Shown: positions 8,613-19,362, counted from the stretch's first letter. The stretch is DNA of 64,000 bases from Candidatus Gastranaerophilales bacterium (GCA_944323935.1 CALUUJ010000007.1:31322-95321); one strand, 5' to 3'. The notes: generated from the letters alone by a model not told the origin. Made by a program: numbers and translations.

Positions 8613-8950
8613 ATAACATTTCCAAAATTTCTTGATAAAAATCGTATTCAAAATTTTAGATTGTGTCAAATTATATATAATTAAGTTTATTAAAGGATAA
8701 ATATAAAATTGTTTATTTAAAAATAAGAAACTTTAACTTGTTAAGAAAAGTTTACAAAAACCCGAAATAATTAAGAAACAAGGATATTTTGAGATTGGCA
8801 TAACAATTGTATAACTCGTAAGATTAAAAAAACAATTGATGAAAAAATAATAAAAAACGTCAAAATGTTAAAAAACATGGGAAAAAACGCTTGATTTGAA
8901 AAATTTAACATGTAGGATAGTTATATTGACTATCGTAAAATGAGGAAAAA
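8613..8950. promoter_or_regulatory. Divergent intergenic region upstream of infA and the SGNH/AAA operon
   Basis: AT-rich region with no gene recognised. For infA, TTGATT (8891-8896) and TAGGAT (8913-8918) are spaced 16 bases and could be a promoter. An earlier candidate is TATAAC (8810-8815), with TTTTGA 17 bases upstream of it. A short inverted repeat GATAGT/ACTATC (8916-8934) sits just before the infA ribosome binding site and may fold in the leader. The minus-strand promoter for the SGNH operon must also lie here but is not clear by eye. Confidence 0.4.
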
Positions 8951-9166
8951 ATGTCAAAGGACGTAATAGAATTTGAAGGAACAATAATAGAATCATTGCC
9001 AAATGCAATGTTTCAGGTAAAACTTGAAAACGGGCATGAGATATTGGCTCATATTTCAGGAAAGATAAGAAAGAATTTCATAAAGATTTTACCGGGCGAC
9101 AAGGTAAAAGTAGAAATGACACCATATGATTTAACAAGAGGTCGCATCACATACAGGTTAAAATAA
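8951..9166 (+). CDS. infA: Translation initiation factor IF-1
   Basis: A 71-residue S1/OB-fold protein that occupies the ribosomal A site during initiation. The reading from [19 protein letters not shown] through [22 protein letters not shown] to [13 protein letters not shown] is diagnostic. It opens the ribosomal operon and is followed 15 bases later by rpmJ. Unusually, infA is the first gene of its unit: secY, adk and map, which precede it in many bacteria, are absent and the upstream gene is divergent. Ribosome binding site GAGG precedes the ATG. Confidence 0.97.
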   Translation: MSKDVIEFEGTIIESLPNAMFQVKLENGHEILAHISGKIRKNFIKILPGDKVKVEMTPYDLTRGRITYRLK

Positions 9167-9181
9167 AGAAGGAAATAAAAG

Positions 9182-9295
9182 ATGAAAGTAAGAGCTTCAG
9201 TAAAACCACTTTGTGATAAATGCAAAGTAATTAAAAGAAAAGGCAGAGTAGCAATTATTTGCGAAAATCCAAAACACAAACAAAGACAAGGCTAA
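9182..9295 (+). CDS. rpmJ: 50S ribosomal protein L36
   Basis: A 37-residue ribosomal protein. The zinc-ribbon ligands C11, C14, C27 and H32 are all present (CDKC and CENPKH), so this is the zinc-binding (C+) form. The conserved start [16 protein letters not shown] and end KHKQRQG leave no doubt. The start is preceded by AAGAAGGAAATAAAAG. It lies between infA and rpsM, the usual order in bacteria. Confidence 0.97.
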   Translation: MKVRASVKPLCDKCKVIKRKGRVAIICENPKHKQRQG

Positions 9296-9442
9296 TTTTG
9301 TATAAGTATAAATCTGTCGGAGCGTAAGAATATAAAATATTCAGAAGTGAAGATTCAAGATTAAACAGAAGCAATAATTAGTAAATAGATTAACCCAAAA
9401 AGAAATTAAAAATCAAAGAAAGATATAGTAAAAGGAGAAACA

Positions 9443-9808
9443 ATGGCAAGACTTGCTGGGGTAGATTTACCTCGTAACAAAAGAATGATAATTGCATTAA
9501 CCTATATCTACGGAATAGGACCTGCAAGAAGTGCGAAAATATTGGCAGCTTGTAATATATCTGAAGATTTAAGAACAGATGATTTAACAGAAGACAATAT
9601 TAGGGCATTAAGAGAAGAGATTGCTCATTATACAATCGAAGGTGATTTAAGAAGAGAAGAATCACTAAACATTAAGAGATTGAGCGAAATCAATTCATAC
9701 AGAGGAATGCGTCACAGACGTAAACTTCCTGTAAGAGGACAAAGAACAAAAACAAACGCAAGAACAAGACGCGGTAAGAAAACAGGCCCAATCGCCAACA
9801 AGAAATAA
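9443..9808 (+). CDS. rpsM: 30S ribosomal protein S13
   Basis: A 121-residue small-subunit head protein that contacts P-site tRNA and the large subunit. Signatures are the N-terminal [24 protein letters not shown] (helix-hairpin-helix) and the basic tail [17 protein letters not shown] 147-base spacer separates it from rpmJ, longer than other gaps in this operon; no separate promoter is obvious. Shine-Dalgarno AAAAGGAG precedes the start. Confidence 0.97.
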   Translation: MARLAGVDLPRNKRMIIALTYIYGIGPARSAKILAACNISEDLRTDDLTEDNIRALREEIAHYTIEGDLRREESLNIKRLSEINSYRGMRHRRKLPVRGQRTKTNARTRRGKKTGPIANKK

Positions 9809-9828
9809 TTGAAGGAGTAATATAGACA

Positions 9829-10215
9829 ATGGCTAGACCGGTAAAAACAAAAAAGAAAGAAAAAAAGAATGTATTACAAGGTGTTGTACATATACAGTCA
9901 ACATTCAATAATACAATCGTAACTTCAACAGATACTCAAGGTAATGCTATTGCTTGGGCTTCTGCAGGTGGCTGCGGATTTAAAGGTGCAAGAAAAGGAA
10001 CACCGTTTGCAGCACAATCAGCAGCAGAAAAGGTTGCAAAGCAATCAATAGACCAAGGTATGAAAAAGGTTGAAGTTTATATTAAAGGACCTGGTTCAGG
10101 CAGAGAAACAGCTATCAGAGCTATTCAAGCAGCCGGACTGGAAATTACATTAATTAAGGACGTTACACCAATTCCACACAATGGTTGCCGTCCACCAAAA
10201 AGACGTAGAGTATAA
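9829..10215 (+). CDS. rpsK: 30S ribosomal protein S11
   Basis: A 128-residue platform protein of the small subunit near the mRNA exit. The sequence shows [15 protein letters not shown], the [14 protein letters not shown] segment and the conserved end [18 protein letters not shown]. It sits between rpsM and rpsD with ~20-base gaps. A good AAGGAG precedes the ATG. Confidence 0.97.
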   Translation: MARPVKTKKKEKKNVLQGVVHIQSTFNNTIVTSTDTQGNAIAWASAGGCGFKGARKGTPFAAQSAAEKVAKQSIDQGMKKVEVYIKGPGSGRETAIRAIQAAGLEITLIKDVTPIPHNGCRPPKRRRV

Positions 10216-10238
10216 TTAATAACGTAAGGAGTCATAAA

Positions 10239-10841
10239 TTGGCTAAGTATACAGGACCATCAAATAAATTATATCGTAACTATGGCGTTACTGATTTATC
10301 AAACAGAAAGTTGGTTTCTTCATTAAGACAAAATGCTTCTGGTCAGCATGGCGCAGCAAGAAAGAAACTTTCTGATTACGCTTTACACTTAAACGAAAAA
10401 CAAAAAATTCGTTTAACATATTTAGTAAGCGAAAAACAATTCGTTAGATATTATAACGAAGCAAGTAGAAGAAAAGGTGTTACTGGCACTATTCTTTTAC
10501 AATTATTAGAGTCAAGATTGGATAACATAGTTTTCAGAACAGGTTATGCTGTTACAAGAAAACAAGCAAGACAAATTGTTAACCACGGTCATGTTTTAGT
10601 AAACGGTAAAAGAGTTGACATTCCGTCATTCTTGGTAAAACCGGGTGATGTTATTACATTTAAGTCTGGAAGCAGTGATTTTGTAAAATCAGTTTCTGAA
10701 TCAATTGATTTAGCATTGGCACCTGCTTGGATGACTATTGATAAGGATGCTTTAAAAGTAACTTTTGACAGAATTCCTGAAAGAGAAGAATTAGACCCTG
10801 AGCTTAAAGAGCAACTTGTAATCGAGTATTATTCTAAATAA
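10239..10841 (+). CDS. rpsD: 30S ribosomal protein S4
   Basis: 200 residues; binds 16S rRNA early in assembly. The S4 RNA-binding domain is clear (ESRLDNIVFRTGYAVTRKQARQ, then HGHVLVNGKRVDIPS). The N-terminus lacks zinc-binding cysteines, so it is the C-minus type. Initiation is on TTG, supported by AAGGAG ten bases upstream and the usual MAKYTGP start. Its position between rpsK and rpoA follows the E. coli order, whereas most cyanobacteria place rpsD elsewhere. Confidence 0.96.
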   Translation: MAKYTGPSNKLYRNYGVTDLSNRKLVSSLRQNASGQHGAARKKLSDYALHLNEKQKIRLTYLVSEKQFVRYYNEASRRKGVTGTILLQLLESRLDNIVFRTGYAVTRKQARQIVNHGHVLVNGKRVDIPSFLVKPGDVITFKSGSSDFVKSVSESIDLALAPAWMTIDKDALKVTFDRIPEREELDPELKEQLVIEYYSK

Positions 10842-10860
10842 TTGTAGGAGATTAATTATA

Positions 10861-11835
10861 ATGGAATTAAAAATTAAATGCATAAATACAACAACTAGTT
10901 CAGACGGATCACAATACGGAAAATTTGTAGTTGAGCCGTTAGAAAAAGGTTTTGGTACAACAATCGGAAACGCTTTAAGAAGAGTTTTATTATCTTCTTT
11001 AGAGGGTGCTGCTGTTACTTCTATAAGAATTGAAGGTATTACTCACGAATATACATCAATTCCGGGGATTGTTGAAGATGCTATTGATATTATGTTGAAC
11101 TTAAAAGGTTTGACTGTAAAAACTGAAGATAGAGATCCTCAACACTTGAGATTAGAAGTAGATAAACCGGGGCCAGTTCTTGCAAGTGATTTGCAATTGC
11201 CGGCAGGTGTAAAAGTTGTAAATCCTGACTGGTTGATTTGTACAATCTCTGAAGGCGGAAGTATTTCTGCTGATATTACAGTTGAAACAGGTAAAGGTTA
11301 CAGAGCAGTTGATGTTTTAAAGGAAAACAAAGGTAGTATACCGATTGACTTGTTGCCTATTGATGCATCATTTATGCCAATTAAGAGAGTAAGTTATAAT
11401 GTTGAAAACACTCGTGTTGGAGATGTTATTGATTATGATAAATTAACTCTTGAAATATGGTCAAATGGCAGTATTGATGTATCAAGTGCTTTGAGTCAAG
11501 CTGCAAACTTGTTGATTGAGCATTTTATGCAGATTGCTTCTATCACAGGACAACCTGCTATATTACCAAATCAGCATGTTATTGAAGAAGTTGAAGAAGA
11601 AGCACAAACTCCAAGTATTTCAATTGAAGATTTAGAATTATCTGTTAGAGCATACAATTGTTTAAAGAGAGCAAGCATTAATTCTTTAGCTGAATTATTG
11701 AAAAAGTCAGAACATGATTTATTGAATATTAAGAATTTCGGTAAAAAATCTTCTGATGAAGTAATAGAAAAATTGCACCAAGTTGGTTTGGAACTTCAAC
11801 CAAATCCTGAAGGTGTAGAGTTAGAAGAAGTGTAA
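10861..11835 (+). CDS. rpoA: RNA polymerase alpha subunit
   Basis: 324 residues with two domains: alpha-NTD (about 1-235; VEPLEKGFGTTIGNALRRVLLSSLEGAAV, dimerisation and assembly) and alpha-CTD (about 250-315; LELSVRAYNCLKRASINSLAELL and LLNIKNFGKKSSDEV), which binds UP elements and activators. Complete length and intact CTD suggest normal promoter activation. Flanked by rpsD and rplQ as in most bacteria. Confidence 0.98.
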   Translation: MELKIKCINTTTSSDGSQYGKFVVEPLEKGFGTTIGNALRRVLLSSLEGAAVTSIRIEGITHEYTSIPGIVEDAIDIMLNLKGLTVKTEDRDPQHLRLEVDKPGPVLASDLQLPAGVKVVNPDWLICTISEGGSISADITVETGKGYRAVDVLKENKGSIPIDLLPIDASFMPIKRVSYNVENTRVGDVIDYDKLTLEIWSNGSIDVSSALSQAANLLIEHFMQIASITGQPAILPNQHVIEEVEEEAQTPSISIEDLELSVRAYNCLKRASINSLAELLKKSEHDLLNIKNFGKKSSDEVIEKLHQVGLELQPNPEGVELEEV

Positions 11836-11853
11836 TACAAAAGGACAAATAAA

Positions 11854-12282
11854 ATGAGACACCAATGCAATAGAAACAGACTTGGCAGACCTCAAGACCA
11901 AAGAAAAGCATTATTAAGATCTTTGGCTACCGAGTTGTTCTTACATGGCGAAATCAAAACAACTATTTCAAAAGCAAAAGCATTAAAGCCATATGCTGAA
12001 GAAATAATTACTCTTGCAAAAAGAGGCGATTTACATGCAAGAAGACAAGCTGCTAAGTTCTTATTTGATGTTGAGACATCAAAATTTGTTGATAGCCAAA
12101 CAGGTGAAGTTTTTACAGAATTGCAAGAAGGTAAAAAATTGATTCCTCAAACAGTTCTGAGAAAATTATTCTCTGAAATTGGTAAACAATATGAAAACAG
12201 AAACGGTGGATATACAAGAATATATCACTTGCCACCAAGACGCGGTGATGCTGCAGAAATGGCTTTAATCCAATTAGTATAA
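11854..12282 (+). CDS. rplQ: 50S ribosomal protein L17
   Basis: 142 residues. The start MRHQCNRNRLGRPQDQRKALLRSLATEL and ETTISKAKALKPYAEEIITLAKRG-type helix are diagnostic. It is slightly longer than the usual ~120-residue L17: an additional stretch (about residues 75-110) lies before the conserved GGYTRIYHLPPRRGDAAEMALIQLV end. Its stop overlaps the truA start by one base (TAATG), indicating translational coupling. Confidence 0.96.
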   Translation: MRHQCNRNRLGRPQDQRKALLRSLATELFLHGEIKTTISKAKALKPYAEEIITLAKRGDLHARRQAAKFLFDVETSKFVDSQTGEVFTELQEGKKLIPQTVLRKLFSEIGKQYENRNGGYTRIYHLPPRRGDAAEMALIQLV

Positions 12283-13061
12283 TGAACAGATACTTGTTGG
12301 TATTGGAGTACATCGGTACATCATATATGGGGAGCCAAAAGCAACCCAAAAAAATGCCTAACAGTAGTAAGCTTGTATTAACAATACAAGATGAACTGGA
12401 AAAAGCAATTAGTACATTGACAAAAACGAAAACCAAAACAATTTTTTCAGGTAGAACCGATGCTGGTGTTCACGCTAGAGGTCAAACAGCTCATTTTGAA
12501 ACAGAGCTTGAACTAAATCCGAGTAAGTTCGTTAACTCACTAAACGGTATTTTATCCAATACCATTAGTGTAAAAGAGTTAAAAAAAGTCCCGAAAACAT
12601 TCCATGCACAAAAGAGTGCTAAGGCAAGACATTATCGTTATGCAATTGCAAACAGGACTCAAAGAAGTGCGTGGGATGCACATTGTTTATTAGTGAGATA
12701 TCCTTTAGATATTCAAAGAATGAATAAAGCTTTGAGTTATCTTATAGGTGAGCATGATTTTACTTCTTTCAAGAAAGTAAGAACATCAAATCCTGCTAAA
12801 ATATGCAATATGTATAAAGCAAAAGCAGTCAGAGACGGTGATTATGTTTATATAGATTTTATTGCAGATAGGTTTTTGTACAATATGATCAGATCGATCG
12901 TCGGAACTCTCCTGTTGATAGAGAGAAATTCTTTAGCCCCCGAGACACTTAAAGAAATTCTTGATTCAAGGGATAAAACAAAAGCAGGTTCGACCATAAG
13001 CCCTGATGGCTTAACATTAATTGAAGTAATTTACAATGATATAAATGGAGAAAGCAAATGA
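12282..13061 (+). CDS. truA: tRNA pseudouridine(38-40) synthase
   Basis: 259 residues; isomerises uridines 38-40 in the tRNA anticodon stem. The catalytic aspartate lies in [17 protein letters not shown] (near residue 62), and [15 protein letters not shown] is the conserved C-terminal core. The truA-rplM-rpsI order after rplQ is typical of cyanobacteria. Overlaps with rplQ (1 base) and rplM (4 bases, ATGA) show tight coupling with ribosomal protein translation. Confidence 0.95.
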   Translation: MNRYLLVLEYIGTSYMGSQKQPKKMPNSSKLVLTIQDELEKAISTLTKTKTKTIFSGRTDAGVHARGQTAHFETELELNPSKFVNSLNGILSNTISVKELKKVPKTFHAQKSAKARHYRYAIANRTQRSAWDAHCLLVRYPLDIQRMNKALSYLIGEHDFTSFKKVRTSNPAKICNMYKAKAVRDGDYVYIDFIADRFLYNMIRSIVGTLLLIERNSLAPETLKEILDSRDKTKAGSTISPDGLTLIEVIYNDINGESK

Positions 13062-13498
13062 AAACTTATTCAGCTAAACCTCTAGAAGTAGAAAGAAAGT
13101 GGTATCTGTTAGATGCTGAAGGTCAAACTTTAGGCAGACTTGCAGTATTGGCTGCTAATCTTTTGAGAGGAAAGCACAAACCACAATTTACTCCTAACGT
13201 AGATACAGGTGATTTTGTAATTATAATCAATGCTGGAAAAATCTGCGTTTCAGGTAAAAAAGAAACAGATAAAATCTATTATCATCACACAGGATATCCT
13301 GGTGGTTTAAAATCAGCATCATTCAAACAATTAATGGAAAAAGATGCTACATTAGCTTTAGAAAAAGCTATTAAAGGTATGTTACCACACAACACTTTAG
13401 GTCAAGAACAATTTAACAAATTAAAAATATATGCAGGTAGTGAACATCCGCATGCGGCTCAAAAACCTGTTTTATACACAGAAACGGAGGCTAAATAA
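13058..13498 (+). CDS. rplM: 50S ribosomal protein L13
   Basis: A 146-residue early-assembling large-subunit protein. It reads [39 protein letters not shown] and [21 protein letters not shown], all standard. The start codon overlaps the truA stop and the stop is immediately followed by the rpsI ATG (TAATG), so three genes are read as one coupled unit. Confidence 0.97.
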   Translation: MKTYSAKPLEVERKWYLLDAEGQTLGRLAVLAANLLRGKHKPQFTPNVDTGDFVIIINAGKICVSGKKETDKIYYHHTGYPGGLKSASFKQLMEKDATLALEKAIKGMLPHNTLGQEQFNKLKIYAGSEHPHAAQKPVLYTETEAK

Positions 13499-13893
13499 TG
13501 GCAGATAAAGAAATTATGGCAACCGGAAGAAGAAAAACCGCTATTGCAGTTGTTAAACTTGTAAAAGGTAAAGGTAGAGTTTTTGTTAACGGTAAAACTT
13601 TTTCTGAGTACTTTGGTAACAGAGCTGCTTTAGAAATGATGGTTTATAGACCTTTAGCATTAACTGATAACCAAGAAAACTATGATGTTAAAGTAAAAGC
13701 TGTTGGCGGTGGTGTTTCTGCTCAAGCCGGAGCTATTAAACATGGTATTTCAAGAGCTTTATTAAAAATCAATGAAGAATATAAAGCTGTATTAAAATCA
13801 GAAGGTTTATTAACAAGAGATGCTCGTGTTAAAGAACGTAAAAAATACGGTCGTAAAAGAGCTAGAAAAAGATTCCAATTCTCTAAACGTTAA
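13498..13893 (+). CDS. rpsI: 30S ribosomal protein S9
   Basis: 131 residues; its basic C-terminal tail reaches the P-site tRNA. GRRKTAIAVVKLVKGKG, the GGGVSAQAGAIKHGISRAL segment and the ending KYGRKRARKRFQFSKR are diagnostic. It is the last gene of the ribosomal operon, followed by a hairpin terminator. Confidence 0.97.
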   Translation: MADKEIMATGRRKTAIAVVKLVKGKGRVFVNGKTFSEYFGNRAALEMMVYRPLALTDNQENYDVKVKAVGGGVSAQAGAIKHGISRALLKINEEYKAVLKSEGLLTRDARVKERKKYGRKRARKRFQFSKR

Positions 13894-13910
13894 TATTCAA
13901 AAGTCCAAAA

Positions 13911-13940
13911 TGAAAGAGTCCCGATTATGGGGCTCTTTTC
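13911..13940 (+). terminator. Rho-independent terminator after rpsI
   Basis: A stem formed by AAAGAGtCCC and GGGgCTCTTT around a short loop, followed by T-rich sequence. It ends the infA-rpsI operon and separates it from atpDC. Confidence 0.8.
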
Positions 13941-13989
13941 TTATATGTTTTTAATAAGTTATTATACTTATTGTTAGTTCTAAAATCTT

Positions 13990-14018
13990 TTTACAAATTT
14001 TTTTTATAATTGTATAAT
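13990..14018 (+). promoter_or_regulatory. Promoter upstream of atpD
   Basis: TTTACA (13990-13995) and a perfect TATAAT (14013-14018) are separated by 17 bases, a sigma-70-type promoter, 33 bases before the atpD ATG. A second TATAAT overlaps the spacer. Confidence 0.65.
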
Positions 14019-14047
14019 AATATTATTGGTAAATAGGGAACAGGTGA

Positions 14048-15457
<1,410 letters not shown>

Positions 15458-15465
15458 GTATTATT

Positions 15466-15873
15466 ATGGCAGAAAAAACTATTCATTTTAAGATAATAAC
15501 TCCTGAAAAAATTGTGTATGAAGATGACGTTGATGCCATTTATGCACAAGGGCAAGAGGGCGGATTTGGTGTGTTACCAAATCATATTCCCTTTATGTCG
15601 TCTTTAGCTATAGATACTGCTAAGGTTGAAAAAGACGGTGAAGTAAAATATTTTTCTATTATTGGCGGAGCTTTTCAGTTTAAAGATAATGAAGCTATTA
15701 TTTTAACAGAAGTTGCAGAATGCGGTAATGATATTGATACTACAAGAGCTCAGCTTGCAAAAGAAAGAGCTGAAGCAAAGATTGCTTCTGCTGAAACTCA
15801 AAGAGATATTAAAATTGCAAACACTGCTTTGGCAAGGGCAATGGCTCGTTTAAAAGCAGCTTCAAGACAATAG
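15466..15873 (+). CDS. atpC: F1F0 ATP synthase subunit epsilon
   Basis: 135 residues: N-terminal beta-sandwich (KIITPEKIVYEDDVDAIYAQGQEGGFGVLPNHIPF) and a C-terminal helical hairpin rich in Ala/Arg (about 88-134) that can inhibit rotation. It follows atpD by 8 bases. Slightly different N-terminal domain residues (VLPNHIP rather than ILPNHAP) are within the family range. Confidence 0.96.
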   Translation: MAEKTIHFKIITPEKIVYEDDVDAIYAQGQEGGFGVLPNHIPFMSSLAIDTAKVEKDGEVKYFSIIGGAFQFKDNEAIILTEVAECGNDIDTTRAQLAKERAEAKIASAETQRDIKIANTALARAMARLKAASRQ

Positions 15874-15875
15874 CT

Positions 15876-16505
15876 TTAAACATATTCTTTTGTTATTACT
15901 TCAATACAAAAATCGGCTATTTGTTTTTCAAAAGCCTTACCTTGTGGGCTGTTATAGTATTCTTTTTTCCACCAGTTATCTTTATATTGTTCGCTTGGAA
16001 TTTTCAATTTTAATATATAGACATTTTTTAGATTAATTTCTTTTGTAATATTTTCTGTATCAATTACTGCTAATTTGAATGGTTTATTCTTTGTTATGTT
16101 TATTAGGGCGTTGTATTGGTTTTCTATATCTTCACTATCGCCAAGTATTTGAAAGAAAAGGAAATTATCCTTTTCTTTTATAGTTTTTCTAAAGTTATTA
16201 ATTCGTTTTGTATAAAGATTTATAAGTTTTTGTTTATCTTTCTCTTTATATCTTTTATCGTGAGAAAAATAAATGCAATTTGGAGATTTAATCCAATAAG
16301 TTGTTTTATATTCTAAATTATCGAAAAATTCGTTAAAGTCAGTTTTTAAAATTTTTGTAATTTCAGGTATTCCAAAAACAGCAAAATCAAATGGGTATGT
16401 TAATTCACCTAAGATTTTTCTTTTTTTTATTCCCCATCTTGTTAATATTGTTCGAGGCATGCAATTCTGCCCGAGTGGAATTATTACCGGTTTAATATTT
16501 TTCAT
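15876..16505 (-). CDS. DUF1796 family, putative papain-like cysteine peptidase
   Basis: About 210 residues. The start IIPLGQNCMPRTILTRWGIK with LTYPFDFAVF closely matches DUF1796, in which the Cys of GxNC and a later His are suggested catalytic residues. A candidate partner is in YFSHDKR (residues ~80-90). Such proteins are often found near glycosyltransferase or surface-modification genes, but here the gene lies between atpC and a YitT gene. A TTG 36 bases upstream or an ATG at 16517 could also start it; none has a clear Shine-Dalgarno, so the ATG closest to the conserved motif was chosen. Confidence 0.65.
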   Translation of the reverse strand: MKNIKPVIIPLGQNCMPRTILTRWGIKKRKILGELTYPFDFAVFGIPEITKILKTDFNEFFDNLEYKTTYWIKSPNCIYFSHDKRYKEKDKQKLINLYTKRINNFRKTIKEKDNFLFFQILGDSEDIENQYNALINITKNKPFKLAVIDTENITKEINLKNVYILKLKIPSEQYKDNWWKKEYYNSPQGKAFEKQIADFCIEVITKEYV

Positions 16506-16574
16506 ATCATAAATCATAATAAAATTTATATTTGAAAGCAATTTTATTGTATAATTTTTTATAAGAGGTCATAT

Positions 16575-17426
16575 ATGAAAACTTATTTAAAAGATTATTT
16601 CTTTTTAACAATTGGGGCATTAATATACGCATTTGCAATTGAAGGGTTTTTAATCCCAAGTAAAATTATAGACGGTGGTGTAACAGGTATTTCAATGATA
16701 TTGAGTACTCTTACAAATCAACCATTGGGAATTTTTATTGTGTGTATAAACTTACCATTTATAATACTTGCACTTCAAAAATTAGGTAAGCGATTTGTTT
16801 TTTCAACATTTTACTCAATTTTAGTATTTGCAGCAGGTGTTACATTTTTTGGTAAGATGTTTCATGGACATTGTATAATTGATAATTTAGAATTATTCTT
16901 GGTTGCTATATTTGGCGGATTAATTCTTGGTGCAGGAGTCGGCTTAATTATAAGAAATGGGGCGTCTGTTGATGGTACTGAGATTTTGGCTATATATTCA
17001 ACTAAGAAAATACCGTTCTCTGTTGGTGAAATAATAATGTTTATAAATCTTTTTATATTCACTGTTGCAGGATTTATATATGATTGGCAGCATGCTTTAT
17101 ATTCTATAATTACATATTTTGTTGCTTATAAGACTATGGATATTGTTATTGAAGGTTTGAATGAATCGAAATCAGTTTTTGTTATTACTGATTATTCAAC
17201 AGAAATAGGCAAAGACATTATGGAAAAAATGGACGTAAGTGTTACATATATTGATGCAGAAGGTGGTTATTCAGGTATAAAGAAAAGAATTGTTTATTGT
17301 GTAATATCACGTCTTCAAGTTCAAAAAATAAAAGAAATAGCCAAAAACATTGACCCAAGGGCTTTTATCGCAATAGAAAATGTATATGAAGTTGAAGGTG
17401 TAAGAGTAAAAAAGAGAAAAATATAA
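16575..17426 (+). CDS. YitT family membrane protein (DUF161/DUF2179)
   Basis: 283 residues. An N-terminal half with about five or six transmembrane segments (residues 8-185; typical GVTGISMILS and ASVDGTEILAIY segments) is followed by a cytoplasmic DUF2179 domain (about 195-280, with VTYIDAEGGYSG-KKRIVYCVISR). YitT proteins are uncharacterised integral membrane proteins, possibly transporters, widespread in Firmicutes and other bacteria. The gene has its own GAGG ribosome binding site and is divergent from DUF1796. Confidence 0.85.
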   Translation: MKTYLKDYFFLTIGALIYAFAIEGFLIPSKIIDGGVTGISMILSTLTNQPLGIFIVCINLPFIILALQKLGKRFVFSTFYSILVFAAGVTFFGKMFHGHCIIDNLELFLVAIFGGLILGAGVGLIIRNGASVDGTEILAIYSTKKIPFSVGEIIMFINLFIFTVAGFIYDWQHALYSIITYFVAYKTMDIVIEGLNESKSVFVITDYSTEIGKDIMEKMDVSVTYIDAEGGYSGIKKRIVYCVISRLQVQKIKEIAKNIDPRAFIAIENVYEVEGVRVKKRKI

Positions 17427-17497
17427 AAAACTTTGAAAATAAAGTATTTTTGAGTTAAATTTATAATTAATTATAAGTGAGTAGACAGGAATTTATT

Positions 17498-19276
17498 ATG
17501 ATAACAACGACATCAATGAAAACGCATGGATGCGGGGAAATAACAAAGAACGAAGTAGGCAAACAAGTTACAATAGCAGGTTGGGTCTCTGCTGTTAGGG
17601 ATTTAGGCGGAATTATCTTTGTTGAAGTTAGAGATAAATCAGGCTTATTTCAGTTAGTTTCAGATCCTCAGAAGAATTCTGAAGTTTATGAAACATTTCA
17701 AAAATTAAGAGATGAATTTGTTATAAAAGCAACAGGAGTTGTTTCTGTAAGACCGGAAGAAACATATAACCCAAAACTTCCTACAGGCGAAATTGAAGTT
17801 TATCCGACTTCTTTAGAAATATTGTCTACTGCTGCAGTATTGCCATTCCCGTTAAATTCTGATGATGTTAATGAAGATATAAGATTAAAATATCGTTATT
17901 TAGATTTAAGACAAGAAAAAGTATTGAGTTGTCTTAAATTAAGACATGAAATTGTTAAAACAATGCGTAATTATTTAAATAATCAAAACTTTATGGAAGT
18001 TGAAACTCCTATTTTGATTAAGACTACACCTGAAGGTGCTAGGGATTATTTGGTTCCAAGCCGTGTTCAACCGGGTAAATTTTACGCTTTACCGCAATCA
18101 CCTCAAATTTTTAAACAATTATTAATGGTTGGCGGTATTGAAAGATATTATCAAATAGCAAAATGCTTTCGTGATGAAGACTTAAGAGCAGACAGACAGC
18201 CTGAATTTACTCAAGTTGATATGGAAATGTCTTTTGTTGAACAACAAGATATTATGAATATGGTTGAAGGGCTTTTAAAAGAAGTATTCAGACTTGTAGG
18301 GTATGAAACACCTGATAAGCTTCCTGTTATTACATACAAAGAAGCTATGGATAAATATGGCAGTGACAGACCTGATTTAAGATTTGGATTAGAATTATTT
18401 GATATCGGTGATATCATAATGGAATCTAGTTTTGAAATAATTAAAGATACTTTGAAAAAAGGCGGCATAGTCAGAGCTATTAAAATCCCAGGCATTGCAT
18501 CATATTCAAGAAAAGAAATGGATGATTTAACAAAATTAGCGGTTTCATTTGGTGCAAAAGCCTTAGCTAATATTATGTATTTAGAAGACGGAACAGCTAA
18601 ATCTCCTGTTCTTAAGTTCTTAACAGAAGAACAAGCAGAACAAATAAAACAAAGAGGAGATGCAAAACCGGGTGATGTTATTTTCTTCGTTGCAGATAAA
18701 CCTAAAGTTACATATGATGTAATGGGCAGATTCAGATTATACTTTGGCGAAAAATTAGGTTTAATTGATCCTGATGCTCATGCTCTTTTATGGGTTGTTG
18801 ATTTCCCAATGTTTGAATATTCTGAAGAAGATAACAGATATGTATCAGTTCACCATCCGTTTACAATGCCAAATCTTGAAGATATAGACAAAATGGAAAC
18901 GGATCCTGCTAATTGCCGTTCAATTGCATATGATATTGTATACAACGGTAATGAACTTGGCGGTGGCAGCGTAAGAATACACGATGGTGAAATTCAAAAG
19001 AGAGTATTTAAGGCATTAGGCTTATCAGAAGAAGAAACTCAAGAAAAATTTGGATTTATGATTAATGCATTCAGATATGGTACACCTCCGCATGCCGGTC
19101 TTGCTTTAGGTTTAGATCGTGTTGTTGCATTATTGGCTAAAACAAATTCAATAAGAGATGTAATTGCATTCCCTAAGAATTCAGCTGCTAAATGTTTGAT
19201 GACAAATGCACCTGCTTTAGCTTCTGAAGATCAGCTTAGAGAATTGCATTTAAGACTTACAACGAAAGTTAACTAA
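17498..19276 (+). CDS. aspS: Aspartyl-tRNA synthetase
   Basis: 592 residues: N-terminal OB-fold anticodon-binding domain (about 1-105), class II catalytic core with motif 2 (CFRDEDLRADRQPEFTQ), the bacterial GAD insertion (about 290-410) and motif 3 (GLALGLDRVV). The length matches the bacterial type. A GTG 21 bases upstream could be used, but CAGGA lies 8 bases before the ATG at 17498, which is preferred. Whether it is discriminating or charges tRNA-Asn as well cannot be told by eye; gatB elsewhere in the window makes the indirect Asn/Gln route plausible. Confidence 0.96.
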   Translation: MITTTSMKTHGCGEITKNEVGKQVTIAGWVSAVRDLGGIIFVEVRDKSGLFQLVSDPQKNSEVYETFQKLRDEFVIKATGVVSVRPEETYNPKLPTGEIEVYPTSLEILSTAAVLPFPLNSDDVNEDIRLKYRYLDLRQEKVLSCLKLRHEIVKTMRNYLNNQNFMEVETPILIKTTPEGARDYLVPSRVQPGKFYALPQSPQIFKQLLMVGGIERYYQIAKCFRDEDLRADRQPEFTQVDMEMSFVEQQDIMNMVEGLLKEVFRLVGYETPDKLPVITYKEAMDKYGSDRPDLRFGLELFDIGDIIMESSFEIIKDTLKKGGIVRAIKIPGIASYSRKEMDDLTKLAVSFGAKALANIMYLEDGTAKSPVLKFLTEEQAEQIKQRGDAKPGDVIFFVADKPKVTYDVMGRFRLYFGEKLGLIDPDAHALLWVVDFPMFEYSEEDNRYVSVHHPFTMPNLEDIDKMETDPANCRSIAYDIVYNGNELGGGSVRIHDGEIQKRVFKALGLSEEETQEKFGFMINAFRYGTPPHAGLALGLDRVVALLAKTNSIRDVIAFPKNSAAKCLMTNAPALASEDQLRELHLRLTTKVN

Positions 19277-19294
19277 TTATCAGAGTATAATAAT

Positions 19295-19335
19295 AAAAGG
19301 CTAATCCTGTACAGTATACATCTTTAGCCTTTTAT
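19295..19335 (+). terminator. Terminator after aspS
   Basis: AAAAGGCTAA (19295-19304) pairs perfectly with TTAGCCTTTT (19324-19333) around a 19-base loop; T-rich sequence follows. It separates aspS from dnaA. Confidence 0.7.
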
Positions 19336-19362
19336 ATATTCAAAATATGCTTAGGACGGGAA

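Noticed and set aside
8613..8669. Extended N-terminus of SGNH copy 3 from a TTG
   Set aside because: Would place a polar stretch before the signal-anchor; the inner ATG matches the paralogues and has a ribosome binding site.
19277..19362. Replication origin beside dnaA
   Set aside because: No cluster of TTATNCACA-type boxes, and the gap holds only a terminator.
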